Part shown: piece by piece, positions 25,031 through 34,925 of the stretch
How the letters are laid out: each line of letters begins with the position of its first letter
Position numbering within the stretch: the first letter of the stretch is position 1
From: Oscillatoriales cyanobacterium USR001
Lineage (GTDB): Bacteria > Cyanobacteriota > Cyanobacteriia > Cyanobacteriales > Microcoleaceae
Assembly: GCA_001698425.1 (NCBI GenBank)
Contig: MBRE01000022.1
Location: 62,001 to 126,000 of the forward strand
Length of the DNA: 64,000 bases
Reading direction: 5' to 3'
The notes under the pieces: model-generated
Database searches by the model: none
Told to the model about the DNA's origin: nothing
The model's input: the letters and a program-made list of their open reading frames with translations, nothing else
Made by a program: the position numbers and the translations under genes

Positions 25031-26125
25031 TTAAAAGGAAATAATCAAGTAACTATTCTGAAACTTCGCACCAGTTACCGATTTTCCAGTTAATTCGGGA
25101 GGTAACAAAATATTCCGCCGTTGATCGCCGGCTTCAATTGTCACTTCTGGTCCCGACTGAGTAAGTTTAATTTGTTTTTTATCAAATCCTGGCAAAAACA
25201 AACTTACTTGACGATCGCTGACATTAATATTAATCGGTCTTGGTGCTGTAACTGCTTGACTAAAATCTGGTAAAGCATTCTTAATTCGTTCCCAATCATT
25301 GCCGCTGCGGGTAGGAATTGCCACTGCTGTTAAGGGAGTAAATTCTGCGGCAATACTTTCTGTAACTGTTGCTTGATTAACGATCGCACCACCAATAATT
25401 AAACCAACTTGTTGAGCGCTTCCCCATAAATATCGCGCCGTTGCGATCGCGCTTTCTTCCCCATTCGTCACCAAATAAGCCACCAATCGCTGCGGATCTT
25501 CTAAAGCAGCTTTACCTTTCTCTAAAATACTATTAATTTGCTGCGCCGGCCCAGAAAAATTATCCCCAGACCAATCAACATTTAGTACAGTGCTAATTAC
25601 AGGCTGCACAAAAGGTGAAAGAGATTTACCTAAATCTGAATCGGCCAATACTTGGCGAAAACGACGGACATACCAACCTAAAATTTCTGCTGTTCCTAAC
25701 ATCCGTAATTCTTCAATACCGCCAGTGCCATCATAAACAATGACATCATATTCATTAGAAATATCATACTCTCGGAGGCGATCGAGAGCCAAGGCACTAT
25801 CCATTCCCGGCAATATGCCTAATTCTTGACCGTAAACCTGTTTAAAAAATGGATTGCGGACGTATTGAGACTCAAGACTTTTCAGTTGTTCCCATCTTTT
25901 TTCTAATAGCAACGTGCTGAGAAATTGCACTGCTTTGAAATTTGGTGCAATTTCTTGAGGTTCATTACTAATAGCAGTACCTAACAAAATACCGAGAGTC
26001 GGACCTGGATCTTGTGTTGCTAACAGGACTCGTTTACCAGAAGCCGCAAATTTTTTCGCCGCTGCGATCGCGATCGTGGTTCTACCTGTGCCGCCTTTGC
26101 CCAAAAATGTCAACATTAAAGCCAT
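25031..26125 (-). CDS. Get3/ArsA-family ATPase with C-terminal crystallin-like domain (Get3d-like)
   Basis: A SIMIBI-class ATPase of 364 residues. The deviant P-loop at the N terminus reads GKGGTGRTT: the signature Lys is present but the usual catalytic-loop Lys is Arg. Switch regions follow near YDVIVYDGTGGIEELR. The last ~80 residues (ININVSDRQVSLFLPGFDKKQIKLTQ...) form a small Hsp20/alpha-crystallin-like beta domain. This layout matches the Get3 homologues described in cyanobacteria and plastids (Get3d) rather than arsenite pumps. Client proteins are unknown. It is downstream of petP on the same strand, with a hairpin between. Confidence 0.8.
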   Translation of the reverse strand: MALMLTFLGKGGTGRTTIAIAAAKKFAASGKRVLLATQDPGPTLGILLGTAISNEPQEIAPNFKAVQFLSTLLLEKRWEQLKSLESQYVRNPFFKQVYGQELGILPGMDSALALDRLREYDISNEYDVIVYDGTGGIEELRMLGTAEILGWYVRRFRQVLADSDLGKSLSPFVQPVISTVLNVDWSGDNFSGPAQQINSILEKGKAALEDPQRLVAYLVTNGEESAIATARYLWGSAQQVGLIIGGAIVNQATVTESIAAEFTPLTAVAIPTRSGNDWERIKNALPDFSQAVTAPRPININVSDRQVSLFLPGFDKKQIKLTQSGPEVTIEAGDQRRNILLPPELTGKSVTGAKFQNSYLIISF

Positions 26126-26159
26126 TTTTTCTTCCTGATGCCAACGCTCTACAGAGATT

Positions 26160-26196
26160 AAGAGTAGTTACTCATTAATTTATAGTAACTACTCTT
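26160..26196. other. Perfect 12-bp stem-loop between petP and Get3-like gene
   Basis: AAGAGTAGTTAC (26160-26171) and GTAACTACTCTT (26185-26196) form a perfect stem around a 13-nt AT-rich loop, between two minus-strand genes. There is no T-tract on the minus-strand side, so it may be an attenuating or RNA-processing hairpin rather than a classical terminator. Confidence 0.5.
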
Positions 26197-26205
26197 ACCC
26201 CTATA

Positions 26206-26409
26206 TTAAACAGGTTCTAGCTCGTCTTCAAAAAACCAGGTGGCAAAGCTCCCATCAAATTTGACAACAACGCCAATTCCGCTGCCGTCAACCATTTTAA
26301 AGGATTCAACCATGCCGACTGGATTTTGCTTCAACTTGCTAACGATATTTGCAGGTATGTTATCTCTGAGACGACGTACCTTTACTTTCTGACCTAATTC
26401 TATAGCCAC
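26206..26409 (-). CDS. petP: Cytochrome b6f complex subunit PetP (DUF2862)
   Basis: This 67-residue hydrophilic protein has the small SH3-like barrel sequence IELGQKVKVRRLRD...VGMVESFKMVDGSGIGVVVKF...TWFFEDELEPV of the DUF2862 family, identified in cyanobacteria and red algae as the peripheral cytochrome b6f subunit PetP. It binds the stromal/cytoplasmic side of the complex and affects the linear electron transport balance. No membrane segment is present, as expected. A hairpin follows, then the Get3-like gene. Confidence 0.75.
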   Translation of the reverse strand: MAIELGQKVKVRRLRDNIPANIVSKLKQNPVGMVESFKMVDGSGIGVVVKFDGSFATWFFEDELEPV

Positions 26410-26590
26410 TTAGAGTGTTCTCCCTCTCAATCAACCAATCCACAGTTTATCTGATTTGGGGTATTGGGCGATCGCATTAAATCTAATCCTCGTAATCGGT
26501 TTCCGTTTTGCAGGAATTTACGATCTAAAGTAGATTGTCAAGCTTTAATGTGGACAAGGACTCTCAAAAATTGTTTAACCCCCATCAGCT

Positions 26591-27361
26591 ATGTTAGCTA
26601 AAAGAATTTTGCCTTGTCTGGACGTAAAAGCTGGCCGCGTGGTCAAAGGTGTCAATTTTGTCGATCTGATCGATGCTGGCGATCCAGTGGAACTAGCCCA
26701 GGTCTATAATGATGCCGGTGCTGATGAGTTGGTATTTCTGGACATTACTGCTACCCACGAAGACAGGGATATTATTGTTGATGTAGTTTATCGCACCGCC
26801 GAACGGGTGTTTATTCCTTTGACAGTGGGTGGCGGTATCCAAAACTTAGAAACGATTAAAAATTTGTTAAGAGCCGGGGCTGATAAGGTGAGTATTAACT
26901 CAGCAGCGGTACGCGATCCTGATTTTATTAATCAGGCGAGTTCGCGGTTTGGGAATCAGTGTATTGTAGTGGCGATCGACGCTCGGCGGCGGCTCGATCC
27001 TGAAAACCCAGGTTGGGATGTTTATGTGCGGGGCGGCCGCGAAAATACGGGAAAAGATGCGATCGCCTGGGCGCGAGAAGTTGAGCAACGCGGCGCAGGA
27101 GAGCTTTTAGTTACGAGTATGGATGCTGACGGCACTAAAGCGGGCTATGACTTGGATTTAACCCGCAATATCGCCGAAATTGTGGAAATTCCGGTAATTG
27201 CTTCTGGAGGCGCAGGAAACTGCGAACATATCTATGAGGCGGTGACGCAAGGTGGGGCTCAAGCGGCACTATTGGCTTCCCTACTGCATTTTGGGGAATT
27301 GAGCGTGGCTGAAATTAAGAGTTATTTGGCCGAACGTCAAATTCCTGTCCGAACTTTGTAA
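26591..27361 (+). CDS. hisF: Imidazole glycerol phosphate synthase cyclase subunit
   Basis: A TIM-barrel cyclase that, with the HisH glutaminase, closes the imidazole ring in histidine synthesis and releases AICAR. The 256-residue length is standard. The general acid/base residues Asp11 ([14 protein letters not shown]) and Asp130 (VVAIDAR) are present, as are phosphate-binding loops TVGGGI and ASGGAG. HisH is not adjacent, as is common in cyanobacteria where his genes are dispersed. Confidence 0.96.
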   Translation: MLAKRILPCLDVKAGRVVKGVNFVDLIDAGDPVELAQVYNDAGADELVFLDITATHEDRDIIVDVVYRTAERVFIPLTVGGGIQNLETIKNLLRAGADKVSINSAAVRDPDFINQASSRFGNQCIVVAIDARRRLDPENPGWDVYVRGGRENTGKDAIAWAREVEQRGAGELLVTSMDADGTKAGYDLDLTRNIAEIVEIPVIASGGAGNCEHIYEAVTQGGAQAALLASLLHFGELSVAEIKSYLAERQIPVRTL

Positions 27362-27422
27362 ATATCTCGGCACACTGACGAAATCTTTGTTACAATGGAA
27401 CAAACTGTTACAAATCGTAACT

Positions 27423-27641
27423 ATGCTCGTTCCTATTTTAATAATTGATGTCGCTCTGGTGGCCTGGTCCTTGCATCTGATGCAGGAAGCGATCGCACAC
27501 CGAGAATTTTCTTTGATGCTGGCCGGCACTTTAGTCGCAATTTCGGCGGCGGCTTTAGTCGTGGTCTATTTTTTGATGGGGTCTTGTATGCTGCATTTAA
27601 CTGAAATGTCAGCAAGAGTTCACGAAATTATTACCTATTAA
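27423..27641 (+). CDS. Small two-helix membrane protein
   Basis: A 72-residue product with two hydrophobic stretches: residues ~2-20 (VPILIIDVALVAWSLHLM) and ~32-58 (LAGTLVAISAAALVVVYFLM). The polar tail is HLTEMSARVHEIITY. I recognise no family. The ATG at 27423 is chosen; the frame extends 12 codons further to a TTG. It lies about 60 bp after hisF in the same direction and converges on the giant kinase gene. Confidence 0.5.
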   Translation: MLVPILIIDVALVAWSLHLMQEAIAHREFSLMLAGTLVAISAAALVVVYFLMGSCMLHLTEMSARVHEIITY

Positions 27642-27674
27642 TTGTATTGATTAAAAAATTTGAACAACACCCCC

Positions 27675-30600
27675 TCAAACTCGTTGATGAGGCGCAATTG
27701 GAATCTCAATAATAAACTCACTCCCCTCAAGAGGAGTTGAAATACAAGTCAGATTACCACCATGAGACTTAACCACAATAGAGTGAGAAATAGACAGCCC
27801 TAAACCAGTCCCAGAACCCACAGGTTTAGTGGTAAAGAAAGGATCGAATATCTTATGTAGAATATCCTCACTCATGCCCGGACCATTATCAGCAATTCTA
27901 ATAATTAGATTGCCATTATTCACCGCTGTACGAATAGTAATTGTCGGAGCTTTATCAGATTTTTTGTCATTTTCTCTAGCAGGTTCTAAAGCATCGATCG
28001 CATTAGTGAGAATATTCATAAACACCTGATTTAGCTGAGAAGCATAACAGGTAATCTGCGGTAGTTGAGCATACTCTTTAATGATTTCAATTCCTAATCT
28101 TTGAGCTTCTTTTCTGAGGCGAGGCTGCAAAAGCATCAGCGTACTATTAATGCCAGAATGAATATCCACTGGTTTCATTTCTGATTCATCAAGGCGCGAG
28201 AAATTCCGCAAACTAATCACAATATCGCGGATACGCTCAGCCCCAACTTTCATCGAATCCATCAATTTTTGCAAGTCTTGAACTAAAAATTCTAGTTCAA
28301 TCTTATCGATCGCAGATTGGATTTCATAGACAGGTGTGGGATAGTGTTGCTGGTAAAGTTGAATGATATTTAACAAGTCTTTGACGTATTCACTAGCCGG
28401 AGTTAAATTGCCATAGATAAAACTTACAGGGTTATTAATTTCGTGGGCAACACCAGCAACCATTTGTCCCAAACTTGACATTTTTTCAGTTTGAATTAGC
28501 TGAGATTGAGTGAGCTTTAAAGCCTGCAAAGTCTTTTCTAAATCCACATTTTTTTCGTTTAACTCCTGGGTTCTTTCTTGCACTTTCTGTTCCACTGAAG
28601 CATATAGCAAAGCATTCTCCAGAGAGATAGCGACTTGAGAAGAAAGCAGTCTTAAAACTTCCAAGCGATCGGGAGTAAACGCACCCACAGTTAAATTATT
28701 TTCCAGATAAAGAATACCAATCAGTTTGCCTTGATTAATAATTGGCGTACACAAAAGAGATTTGAGTTTTTGTTTGACAATATAAGGATCGGCAGAAAAT
28801 CTTCCCTCACTAGCAGCATTGCTTAACACTACATCAGCACGAGTTCTTTCCACATAATTAATCACGCTAATAGGTAAATCCTCAGATTCCTCAAGAGGAA
28901 TTGACTGCTGCACTATGATATTTTCTGTAGAAGATGATTGTGTTGGCTTATTTGTTAAACCCCCAGTTACAGATGCTTGTGCGGAAATTAGTAATTTTCC
29001 TTCGCTTAACAAGACAAGAAACCCAGATTGAGCTCCCGCATTTTCAATTGAGATTTTCATCAAAGAAGCCAGCAATTTATCGAGAAAAATTTCACTAGAA
29101 ATTGCCAAGGATGCTTTCATAACTGAAGCTAAATCTAAAGCAAATAAGCCACTTCCCGTAGAAGTATGAATAGTGGAGATTTGGGAGTTACCAAAAGCTT
29201 GATTAGCTGATTTTAGCTCGCGTAAATAAGGATGTTTTTCTTCTAGTTCCTCTAATTTAGAAGTAGCACCCCATCTTTGGTAGCAAGAGTAAGCTTCGCG
29301 TAAGTGAATTTTGGCGTATTTGGGTTTATCTTTACTCAGCCAGAATTTTGCTGTTAGTTCATTTGCTAAACCTTCATGGTGAACAAACTCATTTTCTTTA
29401 GCTAGAGATATAGCGCTTTCATACAAGTCAATTGCGTCTATGAAGTTGCCAGAAATTCTGGCAATTTCGGCGGCCACTAAACAGTATTTATGTCGAAAAT
29501 TTTCGGGACAGTTTTCTGCCCAAATTTTCATTTGCTTTTGATTTACTTCTAATTTTTTCCAGTATTCTTTTTGTTGCTCTGCGGAAACTTCTGGGTAAAG
29601 ACCTGCGAAAATTAATGAACCATAAAAATTATGCTCGGTAACGGGAAATGTCCCTGTAATAAAATTTAGGTTTTTTTCCACAAACAAAACACATTTGAGT
29701 GCTTCATTGAGATTGCCATAAACATAAAGAGCTTCAGCTTTAAAAACATTATAGAAGCACAGTGTAAACAAATTTTGATGTTCCTGGCAACTTTCCACAT
29801 ACTCTAAATCAGTGATTTCTTCGCTACTAAAATCACTTTGTTCTGGAGTTAGTTTACTCAAATTACATAGAATTAACTGCAATCCCTTCAAGGTATCTGT
29901 TACCATCTGATTTTTGGTCTTTTGGGAAAATTGCAAATAATTAGGTATTTCGGTAAGAATTGGGGCGATATTTTTGCCTTGAAAGAATGAGAAAATTGCT
30001 TTGTAGTTTAGGATGTAGCCTGCGTACTGTAAATCTCCAGAGTTTAAAGCGGCTTTATACCCTTCATTGTTGATATTTGTAGTTTCTTTGATGTGTTGAA
30101 ACCAGTAAAGTACAGCATTGGCAAATACCGCAGAAACTTTCCCTTTCAGTTCTAAATTACCAAATTTATCAGCAAGTTTCAAGGCCATTAAACTAAACTC
30201 GTAGGCTGATTTATAGTCTCCAAGAATGGCATTGAGAAGAATTCCGTAATTACCATAACAGAAAGACGATTCTGGAGCGTGACCATATTTGAGAGAGAGA
30301 TTAACGGCTTTGAGGATGCTCAAAGTCCAGAGACTAGGGTTAATAAAGTAAGCTGGTGGTAACAAATTATTTAATAATTTCAAGGCAATCTTTTTCTCTA
30401 GCAGTGTCATCTCTGGTTCATCAATCAATACGGCAACTTCTTTATTTCCCTGAATAGCCTTGGCTTCGATAAGTTCGGTGCCGATCGAAGTATCTAAGTT
30501 TTCTTCAGGTAAGTCAATTCCTAACAGATTCAGGGCTGTTTTTGCGACTATAACTGCCTCTGTATTTTTGCCGCGCAAGGCATACTGCACTAATAGCAAA

Positions 30601-33167
30601 TTGTAAATTTCTGCTTTTTCTAATGCCGAGTGTGTCTTTTCTAATGTGAGGTTGATAAATTCTTCCGATCGCTCAAAATTGCCGTTTAAATATTCAACAT
30701 CTGCCCTTTCTTTATGCAGAGCTAATGCTAGTTCGTAGTCGGCATTCCAGATATCTTCACTTAATCCTTCCATGCTGGCAGTCAAGTATTCTTTGGCGGC
30801 AAAGTAAGCTGTTGCTTCTTTGGCTTTTCTTGCTGCTTCTAGGTTCAAGATTGCCAATTCCATCTGTTCTTGTTTGTCCAGAATTAACGATCTACTAACA
30901 TTAAGATGATCTACCAGTTCAAAGATTCTTTCTGAGCGATATTCGGCGGGGGTATTTGCTAAAATTTGCCGCCCAATTCTGAGATGAACTGCTTTTTTCT
31001 GGGAGTCATCAATTAAGGTATAAGCTGCTTGTTGTACGCGATCGTGTAAGAATTTATAATTGAGAATTAGTAAGGGATAGTGAATTAATTCTACGGATTT
31101 AGCTTCTAACTCTGATGTTGGTAAAATTAATCCTTCTTGAATTGCTGGTAAAAGAGCTTGAAAAGTTTCTGAGGCTTCTTTTTCGTTGATCAGACAGAGG
31201 GTGTTTAAATCGAATTGGTTGCCCAAGCAAGCAACAAGTCTTAAAATTTGCTGTGTTGATTCTGGCAGTTTTTTCAATTTTTGGATCATTAATTCTACTA
31301 CATTGTCAGTGATGGCACACTGTTCGATCTGAGCAACATTCCATTTCCACCCGCCTTTATTACCAGATTGGGGGAGTTCAAAAGTTAGTAGGTTTTCTTG
31401 ATAGAGGGTTTTTAAGAATTGATTGACAAAGAAAGGGTTGCCATTGGTTTTACTAATTACTAATTCTGCTAAGGATTTTACTGAGTCTCGATCGCTGTGT
31501 AAAGTCTCGGCAATTAAGTGAGTAACTGAATCAATTTCTAAGGGCGATAAAGCAATGTGGTTAACGATGATTTCCTGGTTTTTCAGGGTTTCCAGGGTCA
31601 TTATTAAAGGATGTGTGGAACTAACTTCGTTATCGCGATAAGCACCAATTAAAAATAGATATTGGGTTTGTTCATCGGTCATCATTAATTCAATTAGTTT
31701 GAGGGTAGCAGAATCTGCCCACTGCAAGTCATCTAAAAATATAACTAGGGGATGTTGAGGCTGACAAAATACTCGGATGAAGTTTTGGAAGACTAAATTA
31801 AAGCGATTTTGCGATTCAGTTGGCCCCAATTCGGTGACAGGAGATTGCGCTCCCACAATCAATTCAACTTCGGGAAGAACATCAATAATAATTTGTCCGT
31901 TTGGCCCAAAAGCGTTGCGGAGTTTTTCGCGCCATACTGTTAGCTGTGCTTCACTTTCTGTCAATAATTGGCGCACTAATTCAGAGAAGGCAGTTACTAT
32001 TGCTGAGTAGGGAATGGTGCGTTTGTATTGGTCAAATTTACCCGAAATAAAATAACCGTTTCTGTGGGTAATTGGTTTTTCGAGAAGCTGGACTAAGGCT
32101 GATTTGCCAATACCTGAATAGCCGGAAATTAGCATGATTTCTGTTTTGCCGGCTAGGGGTATATTTGGCTGGGATATTTTATTTTGGCTGTCAATTTGAT
32201 GATTCAAACTTCCTGCTATGCGATCGAATGTGGCGAGTAAGAGTTCGATTTCTTTTTCTCTACCGTAAAGTTTTTTGGGTATTTGAAATTTGTCTGAAAT
32301 ATCTTGGCTACCCAGGGTAAATTCAGCGATATTTCCCGATGTCTGTAATTGAAAAAGACAGGATTCTAAATCAGCTTTAAGTCCCCAAGCGCTTTGATAT
32401 CTTTCCTCTACAGTTTTGGCTAACAATTTCATTATAATATCGGAAATTGCTTGAGGAATTTCGGCTTTGATTTCATGGGGTGGTATTGGCTGTTTGGCGA
32501 TGTGACAGTGTACCAATTCCATTGTATCTGTTGTATCAAAGGGCAGTTTTTCTGTGAGGATTTCGTAGAAAGTTACGCCAAGGGAATAAAAGTCTGTACG
32601 ATAATCTATGATGCGGTTCATTCTACCCGTTTGTTCGGGTGACATATAGGCTAAAGTGCCTTCTAAAGCATGGGAGTTTTTAATCTGGGTATTTTCGTTG
32701 CGAGTTGAGGTGGTGGCAATGCTGAAATCAATTATTTTGAGTTGTCCGGTGGTGGGATTAACAACAATATTGGAGGGATTGATGTCTTTGTGAATGACAT
32801 TTTTTGAGTGAATTTCTCCCAAGCTTTCGGCAATTTTAATCGACATTGTTAGAAATCCCAAAAATGTAAATTTTTGAGAAGCCATTAATATCCTTAAGGA
32901 TTCACCGCCAAAGTCTTCTAATATCATTACTAAACTATTTTTAAACGGCTGTAAGCTATAGGCTTTAACCACGCTATCCAGGTTGAGATGCTGAATTATT
33001 TCATATTCAATTCTATATCTTGCGAGGTCTTCTGGTGTGGGATATTCTTCTTTAATAATTTTGAGGATGATTGGTTGGTTGTTGTGTTCTAGGCGACCTC
33101 GGTAGACTAGGGATTTATTACTTTCGTAGATTAAAGCTATAACTGCAATGCCGGGAATCGCGATCAT
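27675..33167 (-). CDS. Hybrid Ser/Thr kinase - AAA ATPase - GAF - histidine kinase
   Basis: A multidomain signalling protein of about 1830 residues, of the type found in heterocystous and filamentous cyanobacteria. A Hanks-type kinase (~1-270) has HKDINPSN (Asp128), but DFS at 147-149 replaces the usual DFG. A predicted-ATPase module has Walker A GYSGIGKS (349-356) and Walker B VIFLDDLQWAD, then a long alpha-solenoid (~700-1290). A GAF domain follows, then a histidine kinase with phospho-acceptor His1575 (GVAHEINNP) and ATP lid GSGTGLGLS. The start is at Met 33167 (MIAIPG...), preceded by GAGAG; 16 more codons are open upstream. No response regulator is adjacent. Confidence 0.9.
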   Translation of the reverse strand: MIAIPGIAVIALIYESNKSLVYRGRLEHNNQPIILKIIKEEYPTPEDLARYRIEYEIIQHLNLDSVVKAYSLQPFKNSLVMILEDFGGESLRILMASQKFTFLGFLTMSIKIAESLGEIHSKNVIHKDINPSNIVVNPTTGQLKIIDFSIATTSTRNENTQIKNSHALEGTLAYMSPEQTGRMNRIIDYRTDFYSLGVTFYEILTEKLPFDTTDTMELVHCHIAKQPIPPHEIKAEIPQAISDIIMKLLAKTVEERYQSAWGLKADLESCLFQLQTSGNIAEFTLGSQDISDKFQIPKKLYGREKEIELLLATFDRIAGSLNHQIDSQNKISQPNIPLAGKTEIMLISGYSGIGKSALVQLLEKPITHRNGYFISGKFDQYKRTIPYSAIVTAFSELVRQLLTESEAQLTVWREKLRNAFGPNGQIIIDVLPEVELIVGAQSPVTELGPTESQNRFNLVFQNFIRVFCQPQHPLVIFLDDLQWADSATLKLIELMMTDEQTQYLFLIGAYRDNEVSSTHPLIMTLETLKNQEIIVNHIALSPLEIDSVTHLIAETLHSDRDSVKSLAELVISKTNGNPFFVNQFLKTLYQENLLTFELPQSGNKGGWKWNVAQIEQCAITDNVVELMIQKLKKLPESTQQILRLVACLGNQFDLNTLCLINEKEASETFQALLPAIQEGLILPTSELEAKSVELIHYPLLILNYKFLHDRVQQAAYTLIDDSQKKAVHLRIGRQILANTPAEYRSERIFELVDHLNVSRSLILDKQEQMELAILNLEAARKAKEATAYFAAKEYLTASMEGLSEDIWNADYELALALHKERADVEYLNGNFERSEEFINLTLEKTHSALEKAEIYNLLLVQYALRGKNTEAVIVAKTALNLLGIDLPEENLDTSIGTELIEAKAIQGNKEVAVLIDEPEMTLLEKKIALKLLNNLLPPAYFINPSLWTLSILKAVNLSLKYGHAPESSFCYGNYGILLNAILGDYKSAYEFSLMALKLADKFGNLELKGKVSAVFANAVLYWFQHIKETTNINNEGYKAALNSGDLQYAGYILNYKAIFSFFQGKNIAPILTEIPNYLQFSQKTKNQMVTDTLKGLQLILCNLSKLTPEQSDFSSEEITDLEYVESCQEHQNLFTLCFYNVFKAEALYVYGNLNEALKCVLFVEKNLNFITGTFPVTEHNFYGSLIFAGLYPEVSAEQQKEYWKKLEVNQKQMKIWAENCPENFRHKYCLVAAEIARISGNFIDAIDLYESAISLAKENEFVHHEGLANELTAKFWLSKDKPKYAKIHLREAYSCYQRWGATSKLEELEEKHPYLRELKSANQAFGNSQISTIHTSTGSGLFALDLASVMKASLAISSEIFLDKLLASLMKISIENAGAQSGFLVLLSEGKLLISAQASVTGGLTNKPTQSSSTENIIVQQSIPLEESEDLPISVINYVERTRADVVLSNAASEGRFSADPYIVKQKLKSLLCTPIINQGKLIGILYLENNLTVGAFTPDRLEVLRLLSSQVAISLENALLYASVEQKVQERTQELNEKNVDLEKTLQALKLTQSQLIQTEKMSSLGQMVAGVAHEINNPVSFIYGNLTPASEYVKDLLNIIQLYQQHYPTPVYEIQSAIDKIELEFLVQDLQKLMDSMKVGAERIRDIVISLRNFSRLDESEMKPVDIHSGINSTLMLLQPRLRKEAQRLGIEIIKEYAQLPQITCYASQLNQVFMNILTNAIDALEPARENDKKSDKAPTITIRTAVNNGNLIIRIADNGPGMSEDILHKIFDPFFTTKPVGSGTGLGLSISHSIVVKSHGGNLTCISTPLEGSEFIIEIPIAPHQRV

Positions 33168-33343
33168 AGTAGGGTTCTCTCTGATTGATTGTAATTTCTC
33201 GTTGCTATTGCCCATTATTAGTCAAGTTTATATAAATGATGGGTTAGGTTGAGGCAAAGTGCCTTTTACTGGGTCTTAAATTGCTTTTAAGGTAGCTTGA
33301 TTGTTAGGGGGGCTACATTTCTGGCGATCGCAGACTTTGCCGA

Positions 33344-34765
33344 TCATATCATTTTGTCGAGATAGATGCAAAGCTTTTGGGAAAAAATACTACTGGTGGT
33401 AGTTTTTTTTGCCGTACTTGCTTCTATTTCTGCTTCCTGAATGACGGTATTAATTTGTTCGCTTAAAGCTTCTTCTATTTGTTTGTCCTGTTGCTGAAGC
33501 TGTGCGGGAGAAATATAAGATTTGGCAGCGGCTAAAATACGATCGCGCAACATTTCTAATAACCGATGTCTGACATCAGCACGAAAAGATTTAAGTTTAA
33601 GCAAGCGAGTTACTTGATATTGAGCTTGCAATCCTACTATCGCGGCAATTTCTCCCATTGTTTTTCCCTGACAGTGAAATAGCTGAAGGGCTGTTAAAAA
33701 TTGTTTGGTTTTCTGAGGACTTTGACGCTGTAATTGCTTAATCCATATTGCTATTACTTCGGCGATCGCGGCTTCTAAACAAACTAATAGTTGCTGTCGA
33801 TATAATTTCAGAAACTCGTTTTTTTCCTCTTGATTTTCGGGATCGTTTAATTCTCGATCGTCTACAATTTTTTTGATTATATAGCTATTTTCAGAAGTAT
33901 CTAAAATTTCAGTTTGTGGCGATCCTCCCCGCACAGAAATCCGGTAATTTCTCAATCTACTAGCCAACTGCTGTAGAAGTGACATCACCATTTTAGCAGA
34001 AATCTTTTGACTGGTTTTCTCTTCAATATTTTGAGCAATTTGTTGTAGTTGTTCCGGTGTGGGTGGTTGACATTGCCTTCTCGCTCCTGCTTGGCGCTGC
34101 TGCATTCTTGCTGCCCGATAGATAGCGTGGTAACTTTCTAAAATCTGGATAGATTGCTGAACTTCAAAAGGCGTTAATTGATAAAATTCTGATAAAATTC
34201 TCTCTAGTTGTTTGGGACGAGTATCGTTGAGTATTGCCCAATCGCTGACCAGATAAACACCACGTTCTAGCAAGAAAGAATTTAACTCTGAGTTGTGTTT
34301 TACTCGGCGATAAATCCAAGTAGTTAAACTGCTGCGATCGGGATCGAAACTTTCGAGAATTATTTGAGAAATTGACTGATAAGAACTTGAAGAATTAACT
34401 TCCCTAGAAAATTTGTTAAATCTACCATCTTCAGAGAGAACAAATGGTAGCAAATCTTGGTAAGTGAAACCATGAACTGTACCAAATTGAGCTTCAATAT
34501 GGCGACAAACTTGCTGAATATGATGAGAAATAAAGCAGAGCAAACAGCATTTTGCCAAAAGAGATTTTTCGGGCTGATTGGGAGGCGGAAATTTCATCAA
34601 CTCTTGCAGATGGCGTTGAATTTGGTCATCGGAGATATCTGTTTGTGTGCTATCTTTGAGAAATTCTGAAGTAAAAAATACTTTGGCTTCGGTAATTACC
34701 TCGATTTTGCACCCGCCAGCAATATTAATTTTTACAAGTGTCCAGTATTTTGAAGTAGCACTCAT
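33344..34765 (-). CDS. Sigma-70-like regulatory protein (region 4 HTH)
   Basis: A 473-residue protein I place with the sigma-factor-like proteins often found near DUF1822/CHASE2/DUF928 genes in cyanobacteria. Near the C terminus (~352-415) is a sigma region-4-like helix-turn-helix: LQLFHCQGKTMGEIAAIVGL followed by a basic recognition helix (VTRLLKLKSFRADVRHRLLE). An N-terminal region (~70-215) with CCLLCFISHHIQQVCRHIEAQ and SLTTWIYRRVKHNSELNSFL resembles region 2 loosely. A long acidic/Gln-rich linker separates them. It may be a divergent sigma factor or an adaptor lacking promoter-melting ability. It is divergent from the GGDEF gene. Confidence 0.6.
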   Translation of the reverse strand: MSATSKYWTLVKINIAGGCKIEVITEAKVFFTSEFLKDSTQTDISDDQIQRHLQELMKFPPPNQPEKSLLAKCCLLCFISHHIQQVCRHIEAQFGTVHGFTYQDLLPFVLSEDGRFNKFSREVNSSSSYQSISQIILESFDPDRSSLTTWIYRRVKHNSELNSFLLERGVYLVSDWAILNDTRPKQLERILSEFYQLTPFEVQQSIQILESYHAIYRAARMQQRQAGARRQCQPPTPEQLQQIAQNIEEKTSQKISAKMVMSLLQQLASRLRNYRISVRGGSPQTEILDTSENSYIIKKIVDDRELNDPENQEEKNEFLKLYRQQLLVCLEAAIAEVIAIWIKQLQRQSPQKTKQFLTALQLFHCQGKTMGEIAAIVGLQAQYQVTRLLKLKSFRADVRHRLLEMLRDRILAAAKSYISPAQLQQQDKQIEEALSEQINTVIQEAEIEASTAKKTTTSSIFSQKLCIYLDKMI

Positions 34766-34925
34766 AGTTAGTTTGCTGATTAGTTATTTGTTTGGTAGAG
34801 CGCAGATATTTCTACAACCCAACATCATAATTGTAACAATACTTGCAAGTCTTTTGTCAATATGGTATTTTGGATGAATAATACAATCAGTTTGAACATT
34901 GCTAAATTACCATCTGAGGTATTCT

